The notes: generated from the letters alone by a model not told the origin. A stretch of DNA of 64,000 nucleotides from Lates calcarifer (GCF_001640805.2 NC_066835.1:1915269-1979268); one strand, 5' to 3'; positions 12,650 through 25,954 are shown, numbered from the stretch's first letter. Numbers and translations are program-made.

Positions 12650-13190
12650 GTAAAGAAAAGAGGGAGGGTGGTGGTGGTAAGTGTCAGAGCCACGATCCTG
12701 GATGAAACAAGAAGTCATCCATGAATACAACAGGGATGAACTGCTAAGAGAGAGGACGGGGGGGGGAGACCTAGCCCCTCCATGGGATATATCATCGGCA
12801 GTAAAGGAAGTGGCTGACTCAAGATGTCCTACCACTGGTGAGAAAATGCTCACCTGAAGGACAGCGGAGAGGATCATAGCAGTAAAAGAAGAGACCCTTC
12901 GCACCAGAGCCATAGAGGGAGAGGTCTACCACAGCAGACAGGACCCAAGGTACAGGCAAAGACAGGATATACCACTAAAAAGTGGTTGAGAACAACAGAA
13001 ATGAGATCCTGTGGGACTTCAAGTTCCAGACTAACAAACAGCTGCTGGCTAACCAATTAGACATAGTGGTGTTTGACAAGGAGCAGAAGAGGGTGGTATT
13101 GATAGATGTGGTAATCCCAGCTGACAGTAACATCAGAAATGCAGAGCACAAAAGACTGAGAAGTATCAGGGTCTTCCAGAGCCCCAGAGT
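12650..13190 (+). mobile_element. LINE (non-LTR retrotransposon) 3' coding fragment
   Basis: Pieces of the C-terminal part of a LINE polyprotein can be read in order. First an LHGIYHRQ-KEVADS stretch near 12775-12820, then TLRTRAIEGEVYHSRQDP near 12890-12945, and then, after a deletion, ILWDFKFQTNKQLLANQ and DIVVFDKEQKRVVLIDVVIP at 13000-13125. The last block resembles the PD-(D/E)xK-like endonuclease region of some fish LINE proteins, with the expected P-D dipeptide changed to L-D. The cysteine/histidine-rich segment normally between the second and third blocks is missing. The reverse transcriptase core is absent, as usual for 5'-truncated LINE copies. I do not assign a clade. A 'cagactttata' tail of another repeat follows at about 13225. 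Confidence 0.7.
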
Positions 13191-13639
13191 GGTCATAGAG
13201 AGAAGATATATACCACATTGACACTAGAATCAGACTCAGACTTTATATATAGCCTTGGTATATCGGTGCAAAAAAAAACCAAAACATATTGATGCTAAAA
13301 CAACAAAGACAGATAGAAGTAAGAGTAAAAGCAAAAAATAAATTCTACATGAGATAGAATTCATATCCACATTTTAATAAGTTCTTACCCATGTTTTGAT
13401 TAATTTGTGAGCACAAGGTAAGTGTATATACAGACAGCCATGATAACAGACAGACTTTCTGCACAGCACCTGCTTCAAATATCAGTGTTCAGTTGATTAT
13501 TAATAAGCAGGGATGTGCCTGGATCCAAATAAGTTATTTGGTGAAGCATAAATAGTTCAACAGATAAAATAACCATACACATAACAACTGTAATACAACT
13601 TGTGCCATGTAACAGCTATATTCAAACTTATGTCTACAA

Positions 13640-13960
13640 CCACAGTGTCTCGAAGCTATGCCCACCTTCTCCCCAACACGCTACAAAATTAGGGAGGGTC
13701 GCCACAAGATAAAAATTCCCAATCTGTTTTCAACATAGGACTTTGATTTTACTAAGCTGCCGTTTCGTACATTAAATGTTGAAAAGCGAACACTATATAG
13801 TGTAGTCACCCCACCTAGTCGGCACGCAACAAGCAGCGGGCTGTCAGCTGACTGTTCCCAGCTGTCACTCAGGGAAATGCTCAAATCGAAGAGGAGGAGG
13901 CGGGGCTAGAGAAACTAAGCCCTTGTGCTGGAATTCTTTCAAACCCTTTCAACTTGCACA
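13640..13960. other. Locally CpG-richer segment with a GC box
   Basis: This segment has more CpG than its AT-rich surroundings, for example cgccgtttcgtac-like and gtcggcacgcaac stretches. It contains a perfect ACACTATATAGTGT palindrome at about 13788-13801 and a GGCGGGGC GC box at 13899-13906. It could be a small promoter or the end of an unrecognised transposon. No coding exon was seen beside it. Confidence 0.25.
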
Positions 13961-16900
13961 TCCAAATGAAGCTTAGAACCTGTAGTTCTTAGCAGTGTTA
14001 ATTTCCTCCATTAAAAAACAAACAAACAAAAAACTGAGATGTAGCATGCTCAGCAGTAATTCAAACTGGGGTAACATTATACATTAGATAGCCTGCATTA
14101 TTCCCTTCAACTAAAGGATTATATCTTCACTGTAAATTGTTTCTATTTCCAATGCAAAACAGAATCTTTTGATTCTGGTTAAGGGAGGAGTTCACAAAAC
14201 TTGTGGAATATATATTCCTAATCAGTTATATGCTTTTTTGATGCTTTGAAGGCACAGCAATTGCACTGATAATAAAAAATTGTTTGAAAATACAACTTTT
14301 GCCAGATTTAACAGGACTTATAAACCACACACACTTCTGGTCTTCTATCTGAAAACAGAGACAGATCATTTTGTTGGCTGAACAGATGCAGATACACATA
14401 ATGATGTCTCTGTACATCTTTATAGCTAACAAGGCAACACTCTCCAGTGCTCGTCACCGTATGGTTCAGTATGCTCCAGGTGCTGTGGCTCTTCAGCATA
14501 AGGTGAAGTACAGCCCAATACAATTGTGACACGTTTTACTTTTTAATGTTAAAAAGCCCCAACAGTTTAAAACTTAAACTCAATACAATTAACTTCATAA
14601 TCTTTGTACAGTGTTCACTTGTGCATGGCAATAGTAGAGTACAGTTCTACGTTACAACTAAGACACACTGCAGAGCCCTCAGACTCCTCAGACCCCTTCC
14701 CATGTGGGAGTGAAAGGGGTGAGCATCATGATATTTTACACTAGTTGGCTACTTATCTCTACTTCCTTATCATCAACGTGGGTTATGGATGGAAATGACC
14801 GATGTGTGTGTAAAGTGTCACTAGAAGCTTGTCAGTCCAACAAAGGGTGAGAGGAAGGCTGTCTAGCACCTAGTATGTTGCAGTGGGGATTTTACACTAC
14901 ACCCTCTGATTTAAAAAGGAAAAGCAAAAACCTTGAAAATTTGGAATAATTAAAAACAAAGCAAGAATGAGGTGTGTTATAAGTTCTTTTGCTTGAAGTG
15001 TATTAAATTGAACAGATCCCGTCCTGAGGAGGACAGCAGGGGGCCCGTCCTCCTCCGCAACCCACTTCACAAAGACAGTTCTTTCCCGCTTGGCTGCCCT
15101 GCAGGAGTCGCTGCTGAAGCTTTTTAATCAGAATTTCAATATTTCCAAAGAAAAGAGCTGATACTTGTACTTTCAAGCATATTTTGATCTCCCTCTTGCT
15201 TCTCAAAAACAGAGGTGGAGCAACCTCCTTCTTCCTCAGTGGACGAGTGTCCTCTGATATGTTCAGCTGACAGATTGTGGGCAGCAGAGTTTGTTTAGTA
15301 CATACTGCAGAGTACTAGACTGAAGTCAAGGAAAGATCCAGCTCTTGATGGCAGGATAATCAGCCTCCAATCCCTCTCATCTTTGATAGAGCCCTGCAGC
15401 CCTGGGGCCTTGATCCAGTCCAAGAGCACTCATTAAAACAGCAGAGAGCCCAGGCAGGCCCTGGCACATCATGTCCTTCTGATACTCCAGCCACAGTACA
15501 CACAGGCAGCCCACAGTGGGAAAGTAGCAGAGATTAGGACTTCTCAGCCCAGCTTTGTGATGCTGAATGACCTTAAACTTGGAGAGGACATATATTGGTG
15601 GCTTGATGATTGGAGTGATTATCAGTACTTCTTTAGACACTTTAAAAGAGGTGGCATCATTGAACAAGACTTTGACTCTCTGTTAAATTACTTAACTAGC
15701 ACAGTATTTAGCAGGGCTTTGTCAAAAATCTATTTTGAAAAAATTCAATGATACATAATCATAAATATTAATTTGGTAGAATGACCTTGTATAGTTACTG
15801 TTTTTCTGCAAGATACCATTCATGCCTACAGAAAACTAATAATAAACCAAATGAGCCACATGGAATGTCTGTGACTGGGCACATATCTAATCTAAATGAT
15901 TTTTCTAACCGAGCAGTGGATTTTCATCTGCCCCAAACATGGAAGGCATGTCTTTTTCCAAGCTCTCCTTCAGTGCAGCAGCTGCCGAGCTTAGATCCCT
16001 CTAGAATATTATGAAACTGACCTAATTTCCCAAGCTCGCTGCAGGCAGCGATATTGCTCCTTTGTACTTTTCATTTTAGCCTAAATAATTGATTCAACCC
16101 TCCTTTGCCTGTAATCTTTCCCATAAAATGCCAGCCAGTGATAGAGTCATAGCTTGTGCCATTATAAATTAAAATGGATAAATATGTAATAGCTGTTGTC
16201 TCAGTCCAATCGCAAACTCATGAGACAAGCAGCTCAATTTCATTTTTGCAAAAAAGATTCTTTTTCATAAGCCACTTTTTGGTCATATTTTAGCAGCAGC
16301 ACTCCTCCTCCTATCTAGAAATGGCTAAAGCACACTGCTAAATAAGTTTCCATGTCTATTTTTGAAAGATTAACACATTTTTGAGAAGGGAGAGGCTCCA
16401 AATTGAAAATGCAGTGTGATTTATGATTTGTAAAGACTACTTTGCTGCCACACTCTCAGACATGTGCACATATGCCAAGAGGACATGCATGGATCATTGT
16501 ACATAATGCAACTGTGTAATTGGAAGCATGCCAGCCCCAAACAGGCTTCCTAGCCCCCCACACCCCCCAAACAAAACCCCAAATACAAACATCTTCCAGT
16601 GCTGATATACACAACGCCTCAGGACTTTTCCACATTCTGTTCTGACACCTCTAGTCAAGTGCTCCCCAGCAGCCCAGGGACTGATAAAACATTCAGAGCA
16701 GGATTCTGGCGCCTAGTGCTGCTGCTGCTGTGGCTGCTCCTGTGATAAGGGCCCTCCTTCTCTAATTAAAGCCAAGTAAGCCCATGCTGGAGCTGCCTGC
16801 AGTGAGAAACCCGTAGAAACTGCTGGGGATGGCTGTTTGAGAAAGTCTCTGAAATATTAAGACGCCGCTGACAAATGGAGGCTCAGGTAAGCATTCTGCT

Positions 16901-19555
16901 GTCAGCCTCTCAGCTTCACTTCCATCACGGCTCATTGAGACAGCTCACCAGTGGAGACAGGCTGGAGGCTACTCAACTGGGTTTGACCAGTGAAGAGTTT
17001 AAAGAGTCAAACTGATATATTTTGGCATAAGTAACCACCTTGATCTCTTAAAACTTGATTTGCGTGCCAAAAACATTATGAAATATTGAAGGATAAGACT
17101 GACAATATTTTGTTAGTTGAAAATTAAAAGACCATAGAAAGACCAATAATTGAATTATTAAGTATTATCTGTGTGTCTGATATAGCTTATTCCTGTGTAC
17201 CACAGACCTCTATTGCTGTTCTTTTCCAAAAGTCCAACAGTATGCTGTCCTGTTCACTCCACATCTGTCAGCCATAAAAGCATCACTCAACAATGAAGAA
17301 AATTACTATATTTAATGTAATGGGTGACAAAAAGAGTTCCTCTCTGCCCTGTAAGGATCATTTTAGTGTCTTTCAGCCCATTGTTTTGGTTCTGTCACTC
17401 ACAGCTTTACTGCTTTGGTCCAGTCTCTCCACTCTCTCTCATGTTTCCAGTGGCAGCAGGTACTTGTTTTCAGTGAAGAGAGCTCTGATAAACGATACCA
17501 ATACCAAATGGCAAAGAGACAAAGTTAATGACTAGCTGGTGAACAGTACAGCATTCAACAGATAAACAACCAGATATTTCCCTTGGGAACTGGTGGAGAC
17601 AAAAACAGAGCTAATAGGATTGTGGATATTAGAATAACATTCACCAGGTACCTAAAAACAAGACTTCAAATCAAGGCTAAATTACCTGAGTATGTACATA
17701 AAAAATATTTGCTAACACTTATGCCCTTTCAACTTGTGTTGGCACCCAGGTGACCAGAAAATCCTAATTAATACTAATACTGCTATGATCAGTTCCCAAA
17801 AGGCAAAGACGTTCAAGAGTTAAATGTCACTAGCTTGGTAGAGAAAGCCAGTCAAATGGCGATGGCTAAGTGACCCATGGCTATAGCACCAGCAAGACAG
17901 GGAGGGCCAAATTGCATTCCTGACTTTTAGACTGCATAAAATACAGTAAGACAGATGGAATGGAGCACTGTTTTCTGAATGCTAAACAGCCAGTCATTGC
18001 AAAACACAATGGGTCTGAGTTCTAATATCAAGTGCAGTCATAGACAGAATAGTAGAGTATAGATAGTAAACCCTTGAACCACATTTCTAACAAATTTCTA
18101 AGCTAATGGAACAGTGGCTGTCCAGGATGTGACTTTAAGAGAATGATCCTTTAAGTGTCTCTCAACAGATTGCTATTGTTGTGATAGAAAAGCCACACCA
18201 TGGAACACTCAACCTCTAGTATTTCTGCACATATACACCTTATAGTGAAAGGCAATGGTCCTCCATCTGAGCAGCTTATTACAACTGTTAGCCAGCATAG
18301 TTTATAGAGCGACAAATTTTGTATTAGGAGGAGGGATGGGTTGACAAAACACCAGTCTGACCACTGTCTGTTTACTGTTTCAAACCGATAGTGATCACTG
18401 TGTCTTAACCATGACCGATCCACAACCCTAAACTGAGTTTATCGCTCACTGTCATCTGACCATGATGATACACCTGCTGCCATGGGATTGCTATTTCAGG
18501 AGATGCTGCCATGGACGGGGCCATGCTTAGAGGCAAAGCACTGCTTTGTACATCGCATCAAACGAGCAACTGTAAGAGCTTGATTTAAAAAATGTAGAAA
18601 AATTTAATAAAGGCCAATATTCTATTTCACTCAGTGGGCAAAACATGCTGAGATGGTCAAAGTAAAATCCATCTGTGACAAAAGGGAAGAAAAAACACAT
18701 GTTAACAGTGATAACCCTGATGCCCTGAGAGGCTCACAAAGACAGAATAATTGGGTCTCATATTCTGTAATGAGATTCCTCACTCGATCACAGCTAGACA
18801 AATGGACTGTGGAAGTATTGACACATTGAAATAACCTTTCATTTCATGAGGGGAGGGAAAGCAATGGGAGCCCTAATGCCAGGACCATTCTCCACAGTTA
18901 TTCTGTTTTCAGAGTAATCGTGCCATTAACAATTCATTACCATTTCATGAAATCGGAACAACAGTGCTGAGAGCAGCTAATAGTCCTCAGAGCGCATATT
19001 TATACACAAAATATACAACTCATTTGGTGTATGACTGCGTGGCCTAATCTATGGCACTGATGACTGAAGTCATTAACCAGGCTGCAGATGATGGCGTTAG
19101 ATTTAAGGTGTCAAGGAGTCAACACATTAGCAACTCATTAGCTGAGTAACGTAGGTGAGCATGGACAGGAGGGTGCCATCATTCAACACAAGTGATTGAC
19201 TGTGAGTGGGTGTGGCATCATGGGAGAGATGATGGGTGGGAGTGGGGGGTTGCAAATTACAAACACAACTGAAATAATCTCTTTGAATACTACTTGTTGT
19301 GCATCTCAAGTACTACTGACGAGCACAAAAAGCAATCCAATATGAAATGGGCCAAACACTTTTATTTCTCCAAAAAGTTGGCCAATTCAGTCAATCCAGA
19401 AAGGACAGTGCTCACAGGGATGTCTGTGGGTTAGAAAGAAACATCTCAAATTGAATTAAACTTCTCTTTTTTTAATTTTTAGCCTTTATCATATGGATGA
19501 TAATAGACAAATTGGAGGAAATTGGGGGAGCAAGGGACAGGAAATGCCATACAAA
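13961..19555. other. Unannotated sequence
   Basis: No gene or known repeat was recognised. Subregions at about 16030-16260, 16620-16990 and 18890-19110 are non-repetitive, balanced in composition and rich in homeobox-type TAAT/ATTA words, so they are candidates for conserved non-coding DNA. A (CTG)4 run sits near 16718. Confidence 0.4.
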
Positions 19556-19559
19556 AAAT

Positions 19560-19910
19560 GTCCTGATGGCAACTGGGTGCTGACAACACGACCACCGCAT
19601 CAACACAGTCATCACTCCCCATGCACTCTACTAGCCGGATTTGGCTCCCTGTGACTTCTTCCTCTTTCCTAAAATGAAATTCAAGGTGAAGGATCGCTGT
19701 TTTGACACAGTTTAGGAGATCAAGTGTAAGTTGCAGATGGTGCTTGACACACTTAGAGTGGTCCAAGCCTGGCAGGTGCATGGCAGGACGGCTGGGAGCT
19801 GTGTATTTCTGCACAAGGTGAATACATCAAAGAGGATGACAGGATAATTTAAATCAGGTACAGTATTTGCTTATTATAGTCTCAGAACCTTTTGATTGAA
19901 CCTTGTAGCA
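19560..19910 (+). mobile_element. mariner-type transposon, 3' half relic
   Basis: The frame starting near 19580 reads QHDH, then PDLAPCDFFLFPKMKFKVK at 19635-19691, then RCFDTV and a stop. The PDLAPCDFFLFPK block is the mariner catalytic signature holding the third acidic residue. The upstream HD carries the second. Only 16 codons separate these two aspartates, against 34 in mariner transposases, so about 18 codons are deleted. The likely right terminal repeat is at about 19876-19908 (agtctcagaacctttt, ending near ccttgta). The left half of the element was not found. Confidence 0.75.
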
Positions 19911-22240
19911 CCAAAACTTTCTGTGTGATTGGATACCACCAGAGACTCTAGTACTATATCCTGTAAATCCAAGTTTATCCTTTTAATCCACCTCTGTAAT
20001 CTCAGTTTCACAATAAGTCTCTCAAAAAGGACTTTAAATTTAAGATAGATTTTTTGGAATAGCTGACATTCCATGATTTGTTGTCCAAAAAGATTCTCAA
20101 AAAAACTTCCTGAATGGTGCTGCCAGTGTTTAATGTTTTCAGAATAGATCAGCTGTCATGGGATACCAAAAGTCTCCATTTAAAGCCAGGGTATTAATGA
20201 TAATACTAACATTAATGCTGTTGCTACTAACAATGGTTAATGGCTTGTCATCAACAACTAGTGTGGCACTGATCAGGGGGCGATCATGCAAAGGTACAAA
20301 AAAGAATGCAAAATACCTCCAAAAACAATCTGTAAAAATATGAATTAAATAACAAGCATTTATTTCTTCTTATATTGTGTCCAAAAAAAAATCATGGTGC
20401 ACATACATAGAAACAAGTAGGCAAAGAAAAAACGATATAGTTATTTGTGCAACAGAAATCATATAAATTTATGAAAGTAGATGAGAATATGAGTGTACAG
20501 CCATGCTAAGTACTCTGCGAGGCTAAAGTTAGGCACAGTGGTACTTTCAGCTAACATGGCGAAACATGGCCAGGAGCATTATCATGTTAAAAGTACCCAC
20601 CCCCTTGGAGCTACAATAATGGCCCTGAATACAGGAGTAATTATTATGATCTGCTCTGAGATTTTCTATCAATCAACAGGTATTAAGGAACCCTGTGTAT
20701 GCCAGTACTATGCAACTGTTCGTTGTGATTTACACATGCTATATACAGGTGATCCACTGCTTTCTCCACCAGTGCTTTCATTACTTTTAAAAGCAGCTTG
20801 GTATGTTACAAAATGACTGATATTACAAAGTAATTCTCACCTTCTGAGGAAGGTAAATCGAGTATGTTAAACACTTATCACCCAAGCACAATTAGCATTT
20901 CACTGTAATGTTCTTTTCCTTTTCAACCACAAATTCCAAATAATGTGAATATTTCCACCAATATTGTCATCTCACTAGCTGAGCTACACTTGCACACTGA
21001 CACACTGTAGGATGGGATACCTTCCTCTAGTATGCTACCAGCAGTAAAGAAACAGACTGTTAATATTTTTTGGTTTTGGTTTGTGACAGATTGATGTTAC
21101 CCAGAACACTGTTGATCCCAAATCTGGAAATTCTTTAAAGGAAACCAAAGGAAAAAGAACACGGTGACATCAGACAGCAGCAAACCTGGCTGAGTGCTGG
21201 CACACTTGGCTATGTTGTGTTAAGATACCAAATGAATCAGCTCTGGCCCACATCCTGTTAGATCTGGCTGTGTTGCGGGGGTGCAAACTTGGACTGATCA
21301 TCAGTTCCAGTTGGGAACACTTTAGGCCAGTATCAGCCCATGGGATTGACCCAAGTTCTCAGGCGCATCATTCATGACCAGTCTGCAAACCAGGTGTGCT
21401 GGATTTAGGCAACTGTTGGCCCAAGCCACTCAGCATTTTAAAAGAGACTTAGTTTTGTGAGGTTTCTGTGCTGATTATAAGTTTCTGGCTCCAGGCTTTG
21501 GAAAAGTGTGCATTTTTACAGCAGTATCAATTGCTCTAAGCCTAGTAAAATAATTTCTGATGAGGACTTATTTTACTTATCGAAACATAACAGTCATGCT
21601 GCTTCAGGGTGTTTCCTGATGTTTTTGCCTTTTTAGCATTCTGTCTCTCATTTCAGGCAAGACATTTCTAAGATAATTCAATGGCAAATCTAGAGCGAAT
21701 ATTTCCACAGAGCTTTGTGAAACTTCTAAATCACAAAGTGTTTCTTAAATCTCTTTGTTTATAGTGATGTTTTTTTCTCAGCTATTTTATATATATATAT
21801 ATATACCACTGTGTCCTTGATGTGTCAAGTGAGAAAATGTGCCTGGGCAAAAAGGCTCATAAATACAGTGAATACATTTCCAAGAACACCTCAGAGAGAT
21901 TGGAGAAAAGAAAATCCCTGTTGTGGAACAGCAGGGTATTTCTGTGAACTTCTATTTACCTCATGTTGGACATTATCTTGCTTATTTACTTTTTTATTCT
22001 GCATCATATATCTAATACAAACATCCATTCATTGACGTAGAAGGCTGGACTTAAAGTTTTTCCAGTTAAGTACAGCATTTGCAGTATTTCTCATTAAACA
22101 TACTGTAACCTTGTATGTTTGTATTTATTTCCATTTGATAGGTTAGATCACAGCAATTTAGTAATATAGCATTATATGATGAATTTATATATATATTAAA
22201 AAAACTGCAGAGAGAAATAAAAATTAAATATTATTACACA
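19911..22240. other. Unannotated sequence
   Basis: No gene or known repeat was seen. A (TA)n run lies at 21786-21806. Frames up to 107 codons (20493-20816, plus) match nothing I know. Confidence 0.4.
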
Positions 22241-22244
22241 TAAG

Positions 22245-22505
22245 AGTGTCATTTTAAGAGTAAAAATAGCTCTATAAAGTGTAATCATATTACTCTGAAC
22301 AGTGTGAAAAAACCATAATGTTAAAAATTTTTACACATTTCATTGTTAATTTTGACACTGAATTGAGTAGAATTAACTCCAATAAGTTGACACTGGCCAT
22401 AGAGTAAATTTTACTCTAATTTCAAGTGGGACCAAATGTTATCTGAAACAGAGTTAAATTCAACTCTCTAAGAGTTAGATTAACACTTTTTTTTTTTACT
22501 GTGCA
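22245..22505. repeat. Short inverted-repeat element rich in AGAGTTAA/TTAACTC words
   Basis: The left part (agagtgtcattttaagagt) and the reverse complement of the right part (agtgttaatctaactct) are similar, giving imperfect terminal inverted repeats. Between them are many agttaa, gagtaaa and attaactc words. A T-run and 'actgtgca' close the right end. This matches a family of small non-autonomous fish elements; the transposon superfamily is not determined. Confidence 0.5.
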
Positions 22506-25500
22506 CTGACCTGTGTCTCACTCCAGTAGAAGATTAAATGTAACTGACTCTATACAGTCTTTGAAACTTTATTCACCATAGCCAGAAATTAGGCTATTTA
22601 AACTGCTTTTAAAAACAAGCTTTAGTCTAGCTGGAATGTTGGAGATTGCTTCCATATGTGCTGATCACAGATCAAAGTTTTTCCCTCTTCTTTCTGGCCC
22701 AAATGGATTGACAGTCTAAAGTCATTGTGCAACCAACCTTTATATAACATTACTTCTGAAGGATGACACAGTAAAGTGATTTTTATTTTCAGCTGAGATC
22801 ACAGGTATCTTGTACAACAGGGCTGGGATATTGACGAACAGGTCAAGACAAAGAGTGGTTGATATATGTATAGAATTAAACAGTTTTACATCAGTACTGA
22901 TGCAATAAACTGTCATCAAAGAAATGAATTTGATATTTAAAGTATAAAATCAACAGCCATTGCAACAACAGCCATGTGTCAAACTGAGTGTGCTAATACT
23001 AATATTACTAATACTAATATTATACTAATATTTAAAATGACAATGTTAAATTGCTCAACCTCATAGTGACACTACAAGATCACAATGTTAGGATACTTCT
23101 TCTGTGAACAATGAAGGTACAAACTTTAATGGCAATATATCCAGTATTGATTGAGATATTCCCTCAACCCAAGTGGTGGGCCAAACAACAATTGTTGCCT
23201 ACATGGAAACAAAGAATCTTCACTGGTCTCAGCTCAGTTATGCTACTTTCTGGATTTGTCAGAAGATGTAGCAGTGCTTCAGTTTTTCAGTCTTTTCTAA
23301 AGTCTCATTCAGGCAAGGGCTGCTGTCTTCTCTCCACATATCATATATTGAATGAATTCTTGAATTGTCTGTAGTATAGAAATGTCTTGTGCGATAATCA
23401 GGTAAACCAAGTGTCACATGTGGTTCATCTTGCTCAGCATCTGTCACAGAATCCAAGAGTGGTGTTACATGGGTTCCTGCACATTGGATGTATAAGTATC
23501 GACAACACACTGACACTCCCCACTCGTCACATGCAGAAGCTTAGTCAGAAACCCTTTCACTTTTTAAATGTGCAAGGAGTCATTTTTCATATGAAGGGTA
23601 GTCCAACAGACTTCCAATGTTGTCTGCTGCATTGAAAGTTGATGCATGAATCCAGCAGAGTGCAACATATTTTTTTGGATGAATGAAGCACTACATTTAT
23701 TAACAGTCACTGAGTTACGAGGAGGCATTTTGGGTTAATGGTGATGCCAAGAGGTCCTGGCTGTCTGTATGTAACAAGTTTTCTCTCCTTGACACATGAA
23801 ATAATTCTATACAAAACAGAGGTGGAACTAAAGTACTTTCCTGACTTTACATGTAAAAAATTCAGCTGTAAGTTCAGTTTTCAAGGTTAATAGCTCTGCA
23901 ACAGGGTTATCACATAATGATTACTTTTGTGGCTTCTGAGATCTTTCAGTAAGATTCAACTACAGTTACCCAGAGGGTCAAAACACAACAAAGTTTCACA
24001 AAAAGCAAAAACATTAAAATGCAATGATATTTTAGGAAACACAGTGGTGTTTCCCAAAAGCAACAACATTTCACTAAAAACAAAGACAGGTTCTTCTTGT
24101 TTGTGATTAAAAAGGATTCAGATCAATAGTTTGTTTGCTTATGACATCAGCCAAAGGCCAGGAAGTGATGTTCTACATAGGAAGTGCTACCACAAGCTCT
24201 CAAAATGCCTGTGGTTTGCATTGTTTACGTTTGCTCAGATCAGTTAAACTGAAAACCAGCATGAGCTTGTATCAAGTACCAACAGTTGTTATTTTGAAAG
24301 GAGGGAATTCAAGAAACTGACTGGAACTGCAGGCAAAAAATCGCATGTGAACCTTTGCTTTTGGTCTGAAGGAGTGGACTTTAATCCTTGTGTGGGCAGG
24401 GACCACTTCAAAAGTAACATTTGTGGCTTCCTTCCTTACTTTGTTACATTTAAATTATTATTTTTTTCTTTGCTTTGTACCCTTGTAACTGAACTACAGT
24501 GCATAGTAATTATAACTAACACTAGCCAACAGTAATGTGTTTGTAGGATGCAACCTTGTTGCAACAAGCTTTAAATCATGGTTTTGTTGTTCTCTTTAGG
24601 CTGCCCTCATGCATTAAAAGATGTTGAGTCTGTAGACTAGACCCCTACAGTTAACCTTGGTTATGAGAACAGTAAGTCCATGCCAGAGTTATTGTGTCAA
24701 TGAAAAGAGAGAAAGCCCAGAGACAATAAAGAAAGACGCACAGAAGGTGAAGGGACCTTGCTGCATCTCCATGAGTCAGTTGAGAACCAGGAGCCAGAGG
24801 GCATCACTGAGATGCTGCATAATCAAATTAATTGATAATATAATTTATTAATAAATAAATATAAATATATTAGTGTTTTTATAGTAAAGTAAAAGGACTG
24901 GTTTGGTCCCTCTGACTGATATGTTATGATATATGACATCATTAAATGATTGACATGGAAGCATCCATGTGTTAGCAGCATGTTACAGTTGTATCTGCTG
25001 GAAGAAGAACTAGTTTGAACTGCTTTACATGCAGTTTTACATACAGGGACATCAGATAAATATGAGTGGTTTAGAAGGAATATCACTATTTGTTGGAGCT
25101 GTTAACAAATCACAGTCATCTGAAATGTGACATCAACTGCGCACTGCTTTTTATAAAACATCAGAAGTCAAAACGGTTAGAACTTGTTCTTTTAACTTTG
25201 CTAAGGTAGAGACTAAAACTTACTCTGAAAGATTTGGCTTTTATGTTCAAAGTCTCTTACACCACTGCTTCTAGAGTTTGCCACAAGTTAACTGACATAC
25301 TTCATGATAGACTAGAGTTTTTAATTGAGTATCCAGTTAAATGTGAGATGTACTTCAAACTACAATGCCAGTGTCAATCAGGCAAGTATTAGGATGTGAT
25401 GTATATATGTATTTATTGAAAAGCCTTCTAATTTGCTTGCTAAAGCACAAACATGGTAAACTGTGAAGGTTACCTTGTGAAGTTTCTGGTCGATGCTGTT

Positions 25501-25775
25501 CCCCAAGGGCATGTTTCTAAATTTTGTTCTACCAAGTGGTTGATAAAGCAAACAAATGCAGTATTTACTGACAAAAGCTATTAAAAGAGTGATTAATATG
25601 CCTTTTTTCTACCAATACATGCTCAGCCAAGCAGTAGAGATTCATTTCGTAGTATAAAAGAAAATAAAATGATAAAATTGTTATGAAATGTTGTGGATCA
25701 TTAGCTACTGTTAATGATTTAAAGATATATGACGTGTAGAAATGTTGGCAGACCAACAGAATAATAGTTTTATAC
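22506..25775. other. Unannotated AT-rich sequence
   Basis: No gene or familiar transposon was seen. A short local repeat of 'actaatatt' words lies at 22990-23032, and an AT-only stretch lies around 24830-24875. Confidence 0.4.
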
Positions 25776-25895
25776 TAGAGTCCAACCTCTTTATCAGTTG
25801 GCTGATTTTTTTGTCCGATTTTGGCCTATCCCAAATATATCAGGATTGGCACAAATTTTTAGATGTGTGCTGAAATTAAAACTTCTTTTTACAGA
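25776..25895 (+). repeat. Decayed dispersed repeat resembling the 'TAGAGCCCGACCGATAT' fish family
   Basis: The sequence reads tagagtccaacc, then tttatcagttggctgat, tccgattttggcc and tatcaggattggcac. These are in the same order as in a frequent fish repeat with alternating ATCGG/CCGAT words, probably a hAT-type non-autonomous element. Many CpG sites have decayed to TpG/CpA. The right end was not found. Confidence 0.45.
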
Positions 25896-25954
25896 ATAAA
25901 ATGCAGGAAACCATGCTTGGGGTAATTTAGTTATGGTATCATAACATAGTTGCA

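Noticed and set aside
15003..15206. Protein-like plus-strand stretch (TVLSRLAALQESLLKLFNQ) between stops
   Set aside because: Only about 44 codons, no convincing acceptor or donor, no family match. Could be re-examined with transcripts.
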